Shown: piece after piece, positions 33,971 through 43,250 of the stretch
Position numbering within the stretch: position 1 is the stretch's first letter
Layout of the letters: each line of letters starts with the position of its first letter
Assembly: GCF_003007685.1 (NCBI RefSeq)
Contig: NZ_PXNN01000017.1
Coordinates: forward strand, 186,001 to 250,000
Direction of reading: 5' to 3'
Length of the DNA stretch: 64,000 nt
Source: Marinobacter halophilus
Lineage (GTDB): Bacteria > Pseudomonadota > Gammaproteobacteria > Pseudomonadales > Oleiphilaceae
The notes under the pieces: model-generated
Told to the model about the DNA's origin: nothing
Database searches by the model: none
Seen by the model: the letters and a program-made list of their open reading frames with translations, nothing else
Made by a program: the position numbers and the translations under genes

Positions 33971-34283
33971 GCTTATTCCTTTCCAGTCTCCGTTATTCTT
34001 TACTGCTGTATTTCAACAGAATCGGACGAGGTTGGATGACTTACGTCTTTATAGTTCTCGTTGTTATATCGCAATTATACCGTTCGGCTTCGCAAGTATT
34101 GTTGATAAAGCCTCTTTTATCAATCAATCAGCTGCAATCCCTGCACCGTTTTTTGATCAATCGGGCGGAACTCCTTAGTGCCCTTGAAAATAACAGGGGC
34201 GGACGCTGAAATCAGCCTCCGCCCCTGACCGGTTTACCAAAAACCGGACACAGTTGGCATTAATTACCCCTGTGTAACATTTC
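33971..34283 (-). promoter_or_regulatory. asd-fimV intergenic region with a candidate fimV promoter
   Basis: This 313-base gap contains the asd terminator (34195-34226), a second small inverted repeat CCGGTTT/AAACCGG at about 34229-34247, and an AT-rich leader for fimV. On the minus strand a perfect TATAAT occurs at 34074-34079, about 104 bases before the fimV ATG, without a convincing -35 box. I see no open reading frame worth calling and no RNA gene. Confidence 0.4.
34195..34226 (-). terminator. Terminator after asd
   Basis: AGGGGCGGA (34195-34203) pairs with TCCGCCCCT (34218-34226), and inner GCTGA/TCAGC extends the stem with a single C-C mismatch and a two-base loop. On the minus strand it is followed by GTTATTTTC. 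It lies 58 bases after the asd stop and uncouples fimV from asd. Confidence 0.75.
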
Positions 34284-35399
34284 TTAACGTTCCTGCAGGA
34301 TACGCAGCATGCGACGAAGCGGTTCGGCCGCACCCCAGAGCAGCTGATCGCCCACAGTAAACGCAGAGATATACTCCGGACCCATGGCCAGTTTACGAAT
34401 ACGACCAATCGGAATGCTCAGGGTACCGGTCACTTTTGCCGGTGTGAGTTCCTGCATGGTGGCATCGCGATCGTTCGGAATCACTTTAACCCAGTCATTG
34501 GCCTTGGCCAGGATGCCTTCGATCTCGGCAACCGACAGATCTTTCTTCAGTTTGATGGTCAGTGCCTGACTGTGAGAACGCATGGCCCCGATCCGGACAC
34601 AAAGGCCATCAATGGGAATAGGATTGTCGCTGCGACCCAAAATCTTGTTGGTCTCAACACCGGCCTTCCATTCTTCCTTACTCATCCCGTTATCGAGCTG
34701 TTTGTCGATAAACGGAATCAGGCTGCCCGCCAAAGGCACACCAAAATGCTCGGTGGGAAATTCCCCGGAACGCATGGTTTCGGTGACCTTGCGGTCAATT
34801 TCCAGAATGGCGGACGACGGATCTTCCAGCTCGGATTTAACGCTGTTGTTCAGCGCACCCATCTGACTCAGCAGTTCACGCATATTCTGGGCGCCGGAAC
34901 CGGAGGCCGCCTGGTAAGTCATCGGAGATACCCATTCGATCAGGTCTTGCTCCAGCAGGCCACCCAGCGCCAACATCATAAGGCTGACGGTGCAGTTACC
35001 GCCAACGTAGTCCTTGACTCCACTGTCCAGTGCCGCATCGATCACGTTGCGGTTGACCGGGTCCAGCACGATGACGGAATGATCAACCATCCGCAGCGTC
35101 GACGCCGCATCAATCCAGTAGCCTTGCCAGCCTGCATCACGCAGTTTCTGGTAAACCTCCGTGGTGTAATCGCCACCCTGGCAGGTCAAAACCACGTCCA
35201 GGGTTTTCAGAATGTCGATATCAAACGCATCTTGCAGTGGCGGAACGCCCTCTTTACCAACGTCCGGGGCCGGCTTTCCTGCCTGGGAAGTGGTAAAAAA
35301 CACCGGATCGATCTCTGCAAAATCGTTTTCTTCACGCATGCGTTGCATGAGGACCGAGCCCACCATGCCACGCCAACCTATAAGTCCAACTCGCTTCAT
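34284..35399 (-). CDS. asd: Aspartate-semialdehyde dehydrogenase
   Basis: Reduces aspartyl phosphate to the semialdehyde that leads to Lys, diaminopimelate, Met and Thr. The 371-residue length is the gammaproteobacterial type. It begins [21 protein letters not shown], the NADP-binding loop. The active-site Cys is in [15 protein letters not shown], and the downstream catalytic His is probably in [11 protein letters not shown]. It lies 126 bases after leuB on the same strand and ends at its own terminator. Confidence 0.96.
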   Translation of the reverse strand: MKRVGLIGWRGMVGSVLMQRMREENDFAEIDPVFFTTSQAGKPAPDVGKEGVPPLQDAFDIDILKTLDVVLTCQGGDYTTEVYQKLRDAGWQGYWIDAASTLRMVDHSVIVLDPVNRNVIDAALDSGVKDYVGGNCTVSLMMLALGGLLEQDLIEWVSPMTYQAASGSGAQNMRELLSQMGALNNSVKSELEDPSSAILEIDRKVTETMRSGEFPTEHFGVPLAGSLIPFIDKQLDNGMSKEEWKAGVETNKILGRSDNPIPIDGLCVRIGAMRSHSQALTIKLKKDLSVAEIEGILAKANDWVKVIPNDRDATMQELTPAKVTGTLSIPIGRIRKLAMGPEYISAFTVGDQLLWGAAEPLRRMLRILQER

Positions 35400-35525
35400 G
35401 TGCGACCTTTGAACCTCGCTTTGTGCCCGTCCACTGCCGTTATCGCTGACAGGGACAGGATGGATGATCCCGCGGCGACAGCATCGCGCCGCCGTCGGGT
35501 CTGTGTAAATCAGATCAGTATGCGT

Positions 35526-36599
35526 TTAGAGCGCGTTCAGAACCGCCTCACCCATTTCGCGGGTGGACACCTTCCGGGCGCCTTCGGACATAATATCGCC
35601 CGTACGCAGGCCCTGATCCAGCACCTTGCTGACTGCCGCTTCAATCGCGTCTGCGGCGGCATCCTCGTTCAGACTGTAACGCAGCATCATCGCCACGCTG
35701 AGGATGGTAGCCAGCGGATTGGCGATGCCCTGGCCGGCAATGTCGGGTGCTGAACCGTGACAAGGCTCGTACATACCCTGCTTTTCCGAGTTCAGTGACG
35801 CCGACGGTAACATGCCGATGGAGCCCGTAAGCATCGCCGCTTCGTCGGAAAGAATATCACCAAACATGTTGCCAGTCACAATCACGTCAAACTGCTTGGG
35901 TGCCCGAACCAGCTGCATGGCGGCATTATCCACGTACATGTGTGACAGTTCGACGTCTGGATATTCACGCTTCAGATCTTCCATCACTTCACGCCAGAGC
36001 ACAGTCACTTCCAGCACGTTGGCCTTGTCGACCGAACACAGTTTCTTGCCCCGCTGCTGCGCCGCTTCAAAGGCGACCCGGCCTATTCGACGAATTTCGG
36101 ATTCAGTGTAGGCGTAAGTGTTATAGCCCTGGCGCTCACCGCTTTCCAGCTGACGCACGCCGCGCGGCTGGCCGAAATAGATGCCGCCGGTCAGCTCACG
36201 CACAATCAGGATATCCAGACCGGAGACCACCTCTGGCTTGAGCGAAGATGCCGACGCCAGTTGCGGGTACAGAATCGCCGGCCGCAAGTTGGCAAACAAC
36301 TCCAGATTGGAACGCAGGCCGAGCAGCCCCTTCTCCGGACGCACGGCCATCGGCAAGCTGTCCCATTGAGGACCGCCCACAGCACCAAGCAGAATAGCGT
36401 CTGCCTTGCGGGCCTTTTCCAGGGTTTCATCCGGCAACGGCACGTCGGTCTCATCAATGGCAGCACCACCGACCAGCGCCGAGTCGAAGGTCAGATCCAG
36501 GCTGAACTTGTCATTAATCTTGTGCAGAACCTTTTCTGCCTCGGCCACGATCTCGGGGCCAATGCCGTCACCCGGCAACAGCAAAACACTACGGGACAT
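35526..36599 (-). CDS. leuB: 3-isopropylmalate dehydrogenase
   Basis: Oxidative decarboxylation of 3-isopropylmalate in leucine synthesis. It is a 357-residue isocitrate dehydrogenase-family enzyme: [11 protein letters not shown] at the N-terminus, [15 protein letters not shown], and the NAD- and metal-site motif [16 protein letters not shown]. The start at 36599 has AAGGAA seven bases upstream. An open frame continues 42 bases further but begins inside the leuD-leuB gap without a ribosome binding site. It is the third gene of leuC-leuD-leuB. Confidence 0.96.
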   Translation of the reverse strand: MSRSVLLLPGDGIGPEIVAEAEKVLHKINDKFSLDLTFDSALVGGAAIDETDVPLPDETLEKARKADAILLGAVGGPQWDSLPMAVRPEKGLLGLRSNLELFANLRPAILYPQLASASSLKPEVVSGLDILIVRELTGGIYFGQPRGVRQLESGERQGYNTYAYTESEIRRIGRVAFEAAQQRGKKLCSVDKANVLEVTVLWREVMEDLKREYPDVELSHMYVDNAAMQLVRAPKQFDVIVTGNMFGDILSDEAAMLTGSIGMLPSASLNSEKQGMYEPCHGSAPDIAGQGIANPLATILSVAMMLRYSLNEDAAADAIEAAVSKVLDQGLRTGDIMSEGARKVSTREMGEAVLNAL

Positions 36600-36616
36600 A
36601 TCAATTTCCTTGTTAA

Positions 36617-37264
36617 TCAGTTTCCAGCGTTGAACAGCCATGGGGCAGTCTGGCGGCGAGCATCTTCATAGACACGAATCGCCTCCGCGTCTTCCAGCGT
36701 AACGCCAATATCATCCAAACCATTGAGCAAGCAATGACGACGGAAGTTATCCACGTCGAAGCTATAAGACTCGCCGGACGGCGTAGTCACCGTCTGCGCG
36801 GTCAGGTCGACCATCAGTTGATAGCCTTCGGTCCCCTCAGATTCCTGAAAAAGCCTATCAACAATTTTTTCATCAAGAACAATGGGCAATAAGCCGTTCT
36901 TAAAGCAATTATTGTAGAAGATATCAGCAAAACTCGGAGCAATAATAACCCGGAAGCCGAAATCGTCCAGCGCCCAGGGCGCGTGTTCACGGCTGGAGCC
37001 ACAACCGAAGTTCCGGCGAGCCAGCAGAACACTGGCGTTTTTGTAACGCGCCTGGTTCAGCACGAAATCCGGATTCAACGAACGCTTTGAGGAATCCTGA
37101 TCGGGCTGGCCTTCGTCAAGATAACGCAGTTCATCAAACAGATTCGGACCAAAGCCGGTGCGTTTGATCGACTTCAGAAATTGCTTGGGAATAATCATGT
37201 CCGTATCCACATTGGCACGGTCCATGGGGGCAACAAGGCCCTGGTGTTGCGTAAATGCGCGCAT
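36617..37264 (-). CDS. leuD: 3-isopropylmalate dehydratase small subunit
   Basis: Swivelling subunit of the aconitase-like isomerase that converts 2-isopropylmalate to 3-isopropylmalate. Its 215 residues begin [20 protein letters not shown] and carry [18 protein letters not shown], the substrate-recognition loop. It lies 17 bases after leuC and 17 bases before leuB. Confidence 0.96.
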   Translation of the reverse strand: MRAFTQHQGLVAPMDRANVDTDMIIPKQFLKSIKRTGFGPNLFDELRYLDEGQPDQDSSKRSLNPDFVLNQARYKNASVLLARRNFGCGSSREHAPWALDDFGFRVIIAPSFADIFYNNCFKNGLLPIVLDEKIVDRLFQESEGTEGYQLMVDLTAQTVTTPSGESYSFDVDNFRRHCLLNGLDDIGVTLEDAEAIRVYEDARRQTAPWLFNAGN

Positions 37265-37281
37265 GGTCTCTCTCCTGTGGA

Positions 37282-38700
37282 TCAGTTCATCAGCTCACGG
37301 ACATCAACAAAATGGCCGGTGACGGCCGCAGCCGCCGCCATGGCCGGGCTCACCAGATGGGTACGCCCACCAAAGCCCTGACGACCCTCAAAGTTGCGGT
37401 TCGAGGTCGACGCGCAATGCTCACCCTGCCCCAGCTTGTCGGCGTTCATGGCCAGACACATGGAACATCCCGGATCTCGCCATTCCAGACCGGCTTCAAT
37501 AAAGATCTTGTCCAGACCTTCCTGCTCGGCCTGAGCTTTCACCAGGCCAGAGCCCGGCACCACCATCGCCTGCTTCAGGCTCAACGCCACCTTACGGCCT
37601 TTAACCACGGCCGCCGCCTCGCGCAGATCTTCGATGCGACTGTTGGTGCAGGAGCCAATAAACACCCGGTCCAGCTGGATATCGGTAATCTTCTGGTTCG
37701 CGGCGAGCCCCATGTACTTCAACGCCCGCTCGATGCCTTCGCGCTTGATGGGGTCTTGTTCTTTGGCCGGGTCCGGCACACTGCCCTCAACACCGGTGAC
37801 CATCTCCGGCGACGTACCCCAGCTGACCTGCGGCTGAATGGCCGAACCGTCCAGCTCCACCACCTTGTCGAACACCGCATCGTCGTCACTGCGCAAGGTG
37901 CGCCAGTAGGCAACGGCCTTGCCCCAGGTTTCGCCTGTCGGAGAGAACGGGCGACCTTTGACGTAATCGATGGTGGTGTCATCCACCGCCACCATACCGA
38001 CTCGGGCGCCGCCCTCGATGGCCATATTACAGATGGTCATCCGGCCTTCCATGCTTAGACCACGAATGGCGTCACCACCAAACTCGATGGCGTAGCCGGT
38101 GCCGCCCGCGGTGCCTATCTTGCCAATGATGGCCAGCACCACGTCTTTGCCGGTCACGCCCGCACCCAGCTTGCCGTCAACTCTGACCAGCATGTTCTTC
38201 ATCTTCTTCTGCACCAGGCACTGGGTCGCCAGCACGTGTTCAACCTCGGAAGTGCCAATACCGTGCGCCAGACATCCAAACGCGCCGTGGGTCGAGGTGT
38301 GGGAGTCACCACAAACAATACTCATACCCGGCAAAGTGACGCCCTGCTCAGGCCCGATCACATGCACAATACCCTGGCGCTGATCCTTGATCTTGAACTC
38401 AAGAATGCCAAACTCATCGCAGTTATTGTCGAGCGTCTCAACCTGGATCCGGGACACCGGATCAACAATGCCATCGATGCCTTTAGCGCGATCAGTCGTC
38501 GGTACGTTATGATCCGGCGTGGCAACATTGGCATCAATGCGCCACGGCTTACGATTCGCCAGCCGCAGACCTTCAAAGGCCTGGGGCGATGTCACTTCGT
38601 GCAGCAATTGACGATCAATGTAGATCAACGCCGAACCATCGTCCCGCTGTTTGACCAAATGGTCGTCCCACAATTTGTCGTATAAAGTCTTGCCCGCCAT
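37282..38700 (-). CDS. leuC: 3-isopropylmalate dehydratase large subunit
   Basis: Catalytic [4Fe-4S] subunit of isopropylmalate isomerase, 472 residues. Cluster cysteines are seen in [13 protein letters not shown] and in [11 protein letters not shown], the C-x2-C pair of aconitases. It starts [16 protein letters not shown]. It is first in leuC-leuD-leuB and divergent from a LysR regulator, the arrangement of Pseudomonas, where that regulator is a candidate controller of the operon. Confidence 0.96.
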   Translation of the reverse strand: MAGKTLYDKLWDDHLVKQRDDGSALIYIDRQLLHEVTSPQAFEGLRLANRKPWRIDANVATPDHNVPTTDRAKGIDGIVDPVSRIQVETLDNNCDEFGILEFKIKDQRQGIVHVIGPEQGVTLPGMSIVCGDSHTSTHGAFGCLAHGIGTSEVEHVLATQCLVQKKMKNMLVRVDGKLGAGVTGKDVVLAIIGKIGTAGGTGYAIEFGGDAIRGLSMEGRMTICNMAIEGGARVGMVAVDDTTIDYVKGRPFSPTGETWGKAVAYWRTLRSDDDAVFDKVVELDGSAIQPQVSWGTSPEMVTGVEGSVPDPAKEQDPIKREGIERALKYMGLAANQKITDIQLDRVFIGSCTNSRIEDLREAAAVVKGRKVALSLKQAMVVPGSGLVKAQAEQEGLDKIFIEAGLEWRDPGCSMCLAMNADKLGQGEHCASTSNRNFEGRQGFGGRTHLVSPAMAAAAAVTGHFVDVRELMN

Positions 38701-39082
38701 GGTTGCTCTCTCACTCCGGGGGTTTCTGTTAGTGCTCTCAGTAGCATCATCTTACTCCGTTGCCACGAATAACCTCAATTCATGTTTGGCATTCGTTGCA
38801 TTCCTATTGGTTATCCATCTAAGATCGTTGTTATGGGTGCAGGCTTCATCATCAGTGCCAAGCACGCCCGGACATTGGCCGGGGATTCAGCAAGGCGTTT
38901 TCCAGACGGCACACTCCAATGTGAGCGGAGCTGCTTCACTGACCCCCTCCCAAAAATCTCGGAGGCCATGGATGGCCGGAGCGAAGCGCACATGGATGTG
39001 CTCGTAGCGTTTTTTGGGAGGGGGTCAGTGAAGCGGCGCCTTGCACCGAACTCAGCAGCAAGAATGACGGCGAACACAAATC
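38701..39082. promoter_or_regulatory. leuC / LysR divergent intergenic region
   Basis: A 382-base gap. Between 69 and 114 bases upstream of leuC there is an interrupted inverted repeat ATAACC (38769-38774) / GGTTAT (38809-38814) enclosing a direct repeat GCATTC-GTT-GCATTC (38789-38803). These are candidate LysR-type operator or promoter elements for leuC. The half nearer the LysR gene is occupied by a long inverted-repeat element (listed separately). No leucine-rich leader peptide is visible. Confidence 0.45.
38933..39034. repeat. REP/MITE-like element: 24-bp perfect inverted repeats with internal mini-hairpins
   Basis: The arm at 38933-38956, beginning GCTTCACTGACCCCCTCC and ending in five A, is the exact reverse complement of 39011-39034. 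The 54-base interior holds two short palindromes, GGCCATGGATGGCC (38964-38977) and GCACATGGATGTGC (38988-39001), 24 bases apart, each followed by an AGCGAAGC- or TCGTAGCG-like tail. The oligo-A/T lies inside the arms, so it is not a normal intrinsic terminator. It probably belongs to a dispersed intergenic repeat family; copy number cannot be judged here. Confidence 0.8.
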
Positions 39083-39958
39083 ATGGACTCAAACGCACTG
39101 AAAGCCTTCCTGACCATAGTCGACCAGGGCTCCTTTTCAGAAGCCGCCGAAACGCTGCATCTGACACAGCCGGCGATCAGCAAACGCCTGGCCGCCCTGG
39201 AAACCCAGCTCGGTACCCGACTAATTGACCGTAGCAACCGCGACATCCGCGTCACCGAAGCCGGCGCCCGACTACTGCCCCATGCCCGCAAGATACTCGA
39301 CGAAATCCACAACGCCAGACTGGCGCTGTCGCCAGACGCCGACACCATCGAGGGCGAACTGCAAGTCATCGCCAGCCACCACATCGGCCTGCACCACCTG
39401 CCCAACTGGCTCAGACGGTTCCGCAAGGAATATCCCCAGGTCACCCTCGATCTGCAGTTCATGGAATCCGATGCCGCCTACCATCAGATGAACAAGCGTA
39501 ACGCCGAACTCGCCTTCGTCACCCTCAGCGACAGCATGAACCCGCAGTTCCGGATACTGGTGCAATGGCCAGACCCCATGGCCTTTGTGATCGGCGCCGA
39601 TCACCCGCTCGCGCAACTGAGCACCCCGACCCTGCAGGATCTGGCCCAACACCCTGCCCTGCTGCCGGATACCAGCACCGCCACCTACCGCGTGGTCAGC
39701 CGACTGTTTCTCGAAGCCAACCTGCCCCTGAATCCCCTGATGCCGACCAACTACCTGGAAACCATTAAGATGATGACCAGCGTCGGGCTGGGATGGAGCG
39801 TGCTGCCGGTGAGCATGCTGGACAGCAGCTTGCGGGTGCTTGAGGTTGGTTATTCGCTCACTCGGGTGCTGGGCGCCGTTGCGCTGTCAGGACGCCAGCT
39901 CAGCAACGGCGCCAAAGCGCTGCTTAAGATTGTTGAAACCGAGGAAACCGAGGCCTGA
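39083..39958 (+). CDS. LysR family transcriptional regulator divergent from leuC
   Basis: A 291-residue regulator. The N-terminal winged helix-turn-helix spans about residues 1-60 (GSFSEAAETLHLTQPAISKR), followed by a linker helix and the substrate-binding co-inducer domain. Its position next to leuC suggests control of leucine synthesis, perhaps with 2-isopropylmalate as inducer; that is inference. Its TGA is directly adjacent to the TGA of the convergent MFS gene (TGATCA), with no spacer and no terminator hairpin. Confidence 0.92.
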   Translation: MDSNALKAFLTIVDQGSFSEAAETLHLTQPAISKRLAALETQLGTRLIDRSNRDIRVTEAGARLLPHARKILDEIHNARLALSPDADTIEGELQVIASHHIGLHHLPNWLRRFRKEYPQVTLDLQFMESDAAYHQMNKRNAELAFVTLSDSMNPQFRILVQWPDPMAFVIGADHPLAQLSTPTLQDLAQHPALLPDTSTATYRVVSRLFLEANLPLNPLMPTNYLETIKMMTSVGLGWSVLPVSMLDSSLRVLEVGYSLTRVLGAVALSGRQLSNGAKALLKIVETEETEA

Positions 39959-41059
39959 TCAGTGCTCGGCGGTGTGGTCATCAGCCGGCAAGGGTTGCAG
40001 GCCGCGCCAGCTGATCACAATGGCCACCGCCATGGCAACGGCTCCACCCCAGAACGCCGCAGACGTACTGATACCCTCAACCAGGAAGCCGGACATCCAG
40101 GCACCGATCGCGCCGCCGGCGCCGAAGGTCAGACCGCTGTAGAGCGCCTGCCCCTGGCCATGATGATGCTTGCCAAAGAAGCCCTGAATGTACTGTACAG
40201 AAATGGCGTGCAGTGCGCCGTAAGAGGCCGCGTGCAACAACTGCGCAAAGATCAGTACTGGCACAACCGTGGTAAGTTCGGCAATCAGCATCCAGCGGAT
40301 CATGGTCAGCAACAGCGCGCCGATCACGATCTGGCGCACGCTGAACCTCAGCGTTAATCGGTGCATCACCAGGAACAGGCCAATCTCCGCGAGCACGCCC
40401 AGCGACCACAGCAAACCGATGGACAGCTTGCCGTAACCGTGTTGAGCCAGGTGAATACTGAAAAAGGTGTAATAGGCACCGTGGGAAACCTGAAGCAGGA
40501 AATTCATCAGGAAAAAGGTGATCACCGCCGGGTGGGTCATGATGGCTTTAAGGCTGCCTTTGGGGGCGGATGGTTTTCGCTCCCCTCGCTCTGCCGGCAC
40601 CAGAAACGCCGACACCACGATGCCGACGAACACCGGCAGCAACAGCCACGGCAAGCGATCAACCGGCACCCATTCCAGAATGCCGCCCACTGCCGCGACC
40701 GCACCAATAAAACCGACCGAACCCCATAGACGAATCTTGCCGTAGTGTTCTTTTTTTGCGCCCAGGGCTCTGAGAGTGATTACCTCGTACAACGGCAGGA
40801 TCGCGTTCCAGAAAAACGTGAAGGCCAGCATCACCAGCAACAAGCCCCAGAAGCCTGGCTCCACAAACACGCCGGCAAAAAAGAGCGATCCGGTGATAGC
40901 GCCGAAGCGAACCAGCCGCACCCGCTGGCCGGAACGATCACCAAGCCATCCCCAGACGCTGGGCGCGACCACTTTGGTGAGCTGAATGGTTGCCATCAGG
41001 GTGGCAATTTGCAGATAGGAAAAGCCCTGTCCCTCCAGATAGAGAGACCAGTAAGGCAA
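39959..41059 (-). CDS. MFS transporter, HcaT-like (MFS_1_like family), start codon anomalous
   Basis: Integral membrane transporter with about 11-12 helices; the substrate is unknown. The first standard start codon is the TTG at 41059, but homologous sequence begins earlier. Codons from 41116 encode IYWRLSNLYFWFFALLGGL, which is clearly helix 1 and resembles the MPYWRLS start of Pseudomonas relatives. No ATG, GTG or TTG lies between the aroC stop and that point. A strong AGGGAGG lies before an ATC at 41114-41116. Gene order prmB-aroC-MFS matches Pseudomonas. The listed start is the conservative one. Confidence 0.8.
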   Translation of the reverse strand: MPYWSLYLEGQGFSYLQIATLMATIQLTKVVAPSVWGWLGDRSGQRVRLVRFGAITGSLFFAGVFVEPGFWGLLLVMLAFTFFWNAILPLYEVITLRALGAKKEHYGKIRLWGSVGFIGAVAAVGGILEWVPVDRLPWLLLPVFVGIVVSAFLVPAERGERKPSAPKGSLKAIMTHPAVITFFLMNFLLQVSHGAYYTFFSIHLAQHGYGKLSIGLLWSLGVLAEIGLFLVMHRLTLRFSVRQIVIGALLLTMIRWMLIAELTTVVPVLIFAQLLHAASYGALHAISVQYIQGFFGKHHHGQGQALYSGLTFGAGGAIGAWMSGFLVEGISTSAAFWGGAVAMAVAIVISWRGLQPLPADDHTAEH

Positions 41060-41134
41060 CAGCCCTCCAAGGAGGGCGAAGAACCAGAAGTAAAGGTTAG
41101 ACAGCCGCCAGTAGATGGTGACCCCCTCCCTTGA

Positions 41135-42229
41135 TCAAAGCTGGCCGAGGATCGGCGTCGTTACCTCCACATCACCGTTCTGACCACGGTGGCGCAGGTA
41201 ATGATCCATCAACACAATCGCCATCATGGCTTCGGCGATCGGCGTGGCACGAATGCCGACACAGGGGTCGTGGCGACCGGTGGTGATGACCTCAACCGGA
41301 TTACCGTTGACGTCAATGCTGCGACCGGGAAGGCGCAGGCTCGAGGTCGGTTTCAGTGCCAGGCTGGCGACAATCGGCTGACCCGAGGAGATGCCACCTA
41401 ACACCCCGCCGGCGTGATTGGACAGGAAGCCTTCAGGGGTCATTTCATCACGGTGCTCGGTACCCTTTTGATCGATACAGCCAAAACCGGCACCAATTTC
41501 CACACCCTTGACCGCGTTGATGCTCATCAGGGCATGGGCCAGATCCGCATCCAGACGATCAAAAATCGGTTCGCCCAGCCCCGGTGGTACGCCGTCCGCG
41601 ACCACGTTGATACGGGCGCCGATGGAGTCACCCTCTTTGCGCAGGGCGTCCATGTAGGCTTCCATCTCGGGCACCTTGTCGGCATCCGGACAGAAAAACG
41701 GATTCTGGTGTACCTGATCCCAGTCCAGCTTCTCGGCCTTGATCGGCCCGAGCTGCGACAGATACCCGCGAATACGGATGCCCAGGCGCTGCTCAAGGAA
41801 TTTGCGGGCTACCGCCCCTGCCGCGACGCGCATGGCGGTTTCGCGGGCAGAAGAACGACCGCCGCCCCGGTAATCGCGCACCCCGTACTTGTGGGTATAA
41901 GTGTAATCTGCGTGCGCAGGCCGGAACTGTTCCGAGATTTTGGAGTAGTCTTTGGATCGCTGGTCGGTGTTCTCGATGATCAGACCAATGGGCGTGCCCG
42001 TGGTTTTGCCTTCAAACACACCCGAAAGGATACGCACTTCATCCGCTTCGCGCCGCTGCGTGGTATGCCGTGAGGTTCCGGGCTTGCGCCGGTCCAGATC
42101 TTTCTGCATGTCGGCTTCCGACAATTCAAGACCGGGAGGGCAGCCGTCAATGATGCACCCTAATGCAGCCCCGTGGCTTTCACCAAACGAGGTTACCGTG
42201 AACAGTTTTCCAAATGTATTTCCCGACAT
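41135..42229 (-). CDS. aroC: Chorismate synthase
   Basis: Last shikimate step: 5-enolpyruvylshikimate 3-phosphate to chorismate with reduced FMN. Its 364 residues begin [20 protein letters not shown]. It contains the family motifs [31 protein letters not shown] and [20 protein letters not shown]. It lies 37 bases after prmB, and its TGA is in frame with the following transporter. Confidence 0.97.
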   Translation of the reverse strand: MSGNTFGKLFTVTSFGESHGAALGCIIDGCPPGLELSEADMQKDLDRRKPGTSRHTTQRREADEVRILSGVFEGKTTGTPIGLIIENTDQRSKDYSKISEQFRPAHADYTYTHKYGVRDYRGGGRSSARETAMRVAAGAVARKFLEQRLGIRIRGYLSQLGPIKAEKLDWDQVHQNPFFCPDADKVPEMEAYMDALRKEGDSIGARINVVADGVPPGLGEPIFDRLDADLAHALMSINAVKGVEIGAGFGCIDQKGTEHRDEMTPEGFLSNHAGGVLGGISSGQPIVASLALKPTSSLRLPGRSIDVNGNPVEVITTGRHDPCVGIRATPIAEAMMAIVLMDHYLRHRGQNGDVEVTTPILGQL

Positions 42230-42266
42230 ATTTCAGCACTTTGTAAAGGTTTTATAATAAACAGAA

Positions 42267-43172
42267 TTAGCGCTTGCTGGCCTGCCATGCACGCAGATCG
42301 CGGGCTGTCACCAGGAAAACGCCGTCGCCGCCGTTTTCGAATTCCAGCCAGGTCAGCGGCAAATCCGGGTAGGCGTCGTCCATCGCACCCCAGGAATTGC
42401 CCACTTCCACAATCAGCAGACCGTTTTCGGTCAGATGCCCGGCAGCTCCAGCAATGATCCGGTGGGCAATATCCAGGCCATCGTCACCAGCCGCCAATCC
42501 CAGCGCCGGTTCGTGATGGAACTCTGCTGGCATGTCTGCCAGGTCTTCAGTATCCACATACGGAGGGTTACTGAGGATGACATCATACTGCCCCTCAATA
42601 TTGGCAAACACATCGGACCGGACGGTTCGGACTCGCCCCTCCAATCCGTGTAATTCAATGTTGGACTCCGCCACTTCCAGGGCGTCTTCCGAGATATCCG
42701 AGAGATCGACCTCGGCTTCGTCAAATACGCTGGCAGCGCCGATACCGATGCAGCCGCTGCCGGTGCACAGGTCAAGTATCCTTTGAACCGGCTGCATACC
42801 CAGCCACGGCTGTAGGCCGTTCTCCAGCAGCTCGCCAATCGGTGACCGGGGTACCAGTACCCGCTCGTCGATGTTGAACGGCATCCCCATGAACCAGCCT
42901 TCACCCAGCAAGTAAGCAATCGGCACACGTTCGGAAATCCGGCGATCGATACGCTCAATAATCAGTTCCCGCTCTGACCGTATCAGCCGGGCATCCAGGA
43001 ACACATTGTTGTTCTCCAGCGGCAGATGAACACTTCGCAACACCAGCTGCACGGCCTCGTCCCAGACATTGTCGGTGCCGTGGCCGAAATACAGAGGCGA
43101 CGCCGCGAACCGGGAAGAGGTATATCTCAGAAAATCGCGGATGGTGTGCAAATCGTCAACTGGACTGGTCAC
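42267..43172 (-). CDS. prmB: Ribosomal protein uL3 N5-glutamine methyltransferase
   Basis: Methylates a glutamine of ribosomal protein L3. The 301-residue SAM-dependent enzyme has [15 protein letters not shown] as motif I and the glutamine-methyltransferase signature SNPPYVD near residue 202. The following [18 protein letters not shown] distinguishes PrmB from PrmC, which targets release factors. The prmB-aroC adjacency is widespread in gammaproteobacteria. Confidence 0.95.
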   Translation of the reverse strand: MTSPVDDLHTIRDFLRYTSSRFAASPLYFGHGTDNVWDEAVQLVLRSVHLPLENNNVFLDARLIRSERELIIERIDRRISERVPIAYLLGEGWFMGMPFNIDERVLVPRSPIGELLENGLQPWLGMQPVQRILDLCTGSGCIGIGAASVFDEAEVDLSDISEDALEVAESNIELHGLEGRVRTVRSDVFANIEGQYDVILSNPPYVDTEDLADMPAEFHHEPALGLAAGDDGLDIAHRIIAGAAGHLTENGLLIVEVGNSWGAMDDAYPDLPLTWLEFENGGDGVFLVTARDLRAWQASKR

Positions 43173-43208
43173 AAAAACGTTTCCCTGATCAGGATAAAGA
43201 AGACCGGC

Positions 43209-43214
43209 ATTATA
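43209..43214 (-). promoter_or_regulatory. Candidate -10 element before prmB
   Basis: A perfect TATAAT on the minus strand, 36 bases before the prmB ATG in the 78-base gap after the patatin gene. The -35 region is weak. It would give prmB-aroC its own transcript. Confidence 0.4.
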
Positions 43215-43250
43215 CGCCTATTAGGCCCGGGGCTGCAGCCTGTGCGCTGA

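Noticed and set aside
35460..35500. GC-rich imperfect hairpin between leuB and asd
   Set aside because: The stem is interrupted and no T-run follows on the minus strand, so I could not call it a terminator.
34572..35753. 393-codon open frame opposite asd and the end of leuB
   Set aside because: It spans two well-supported minus-strand genes and their gap, and its translation has no family signature. Long antisense frames are expected at this base composition.
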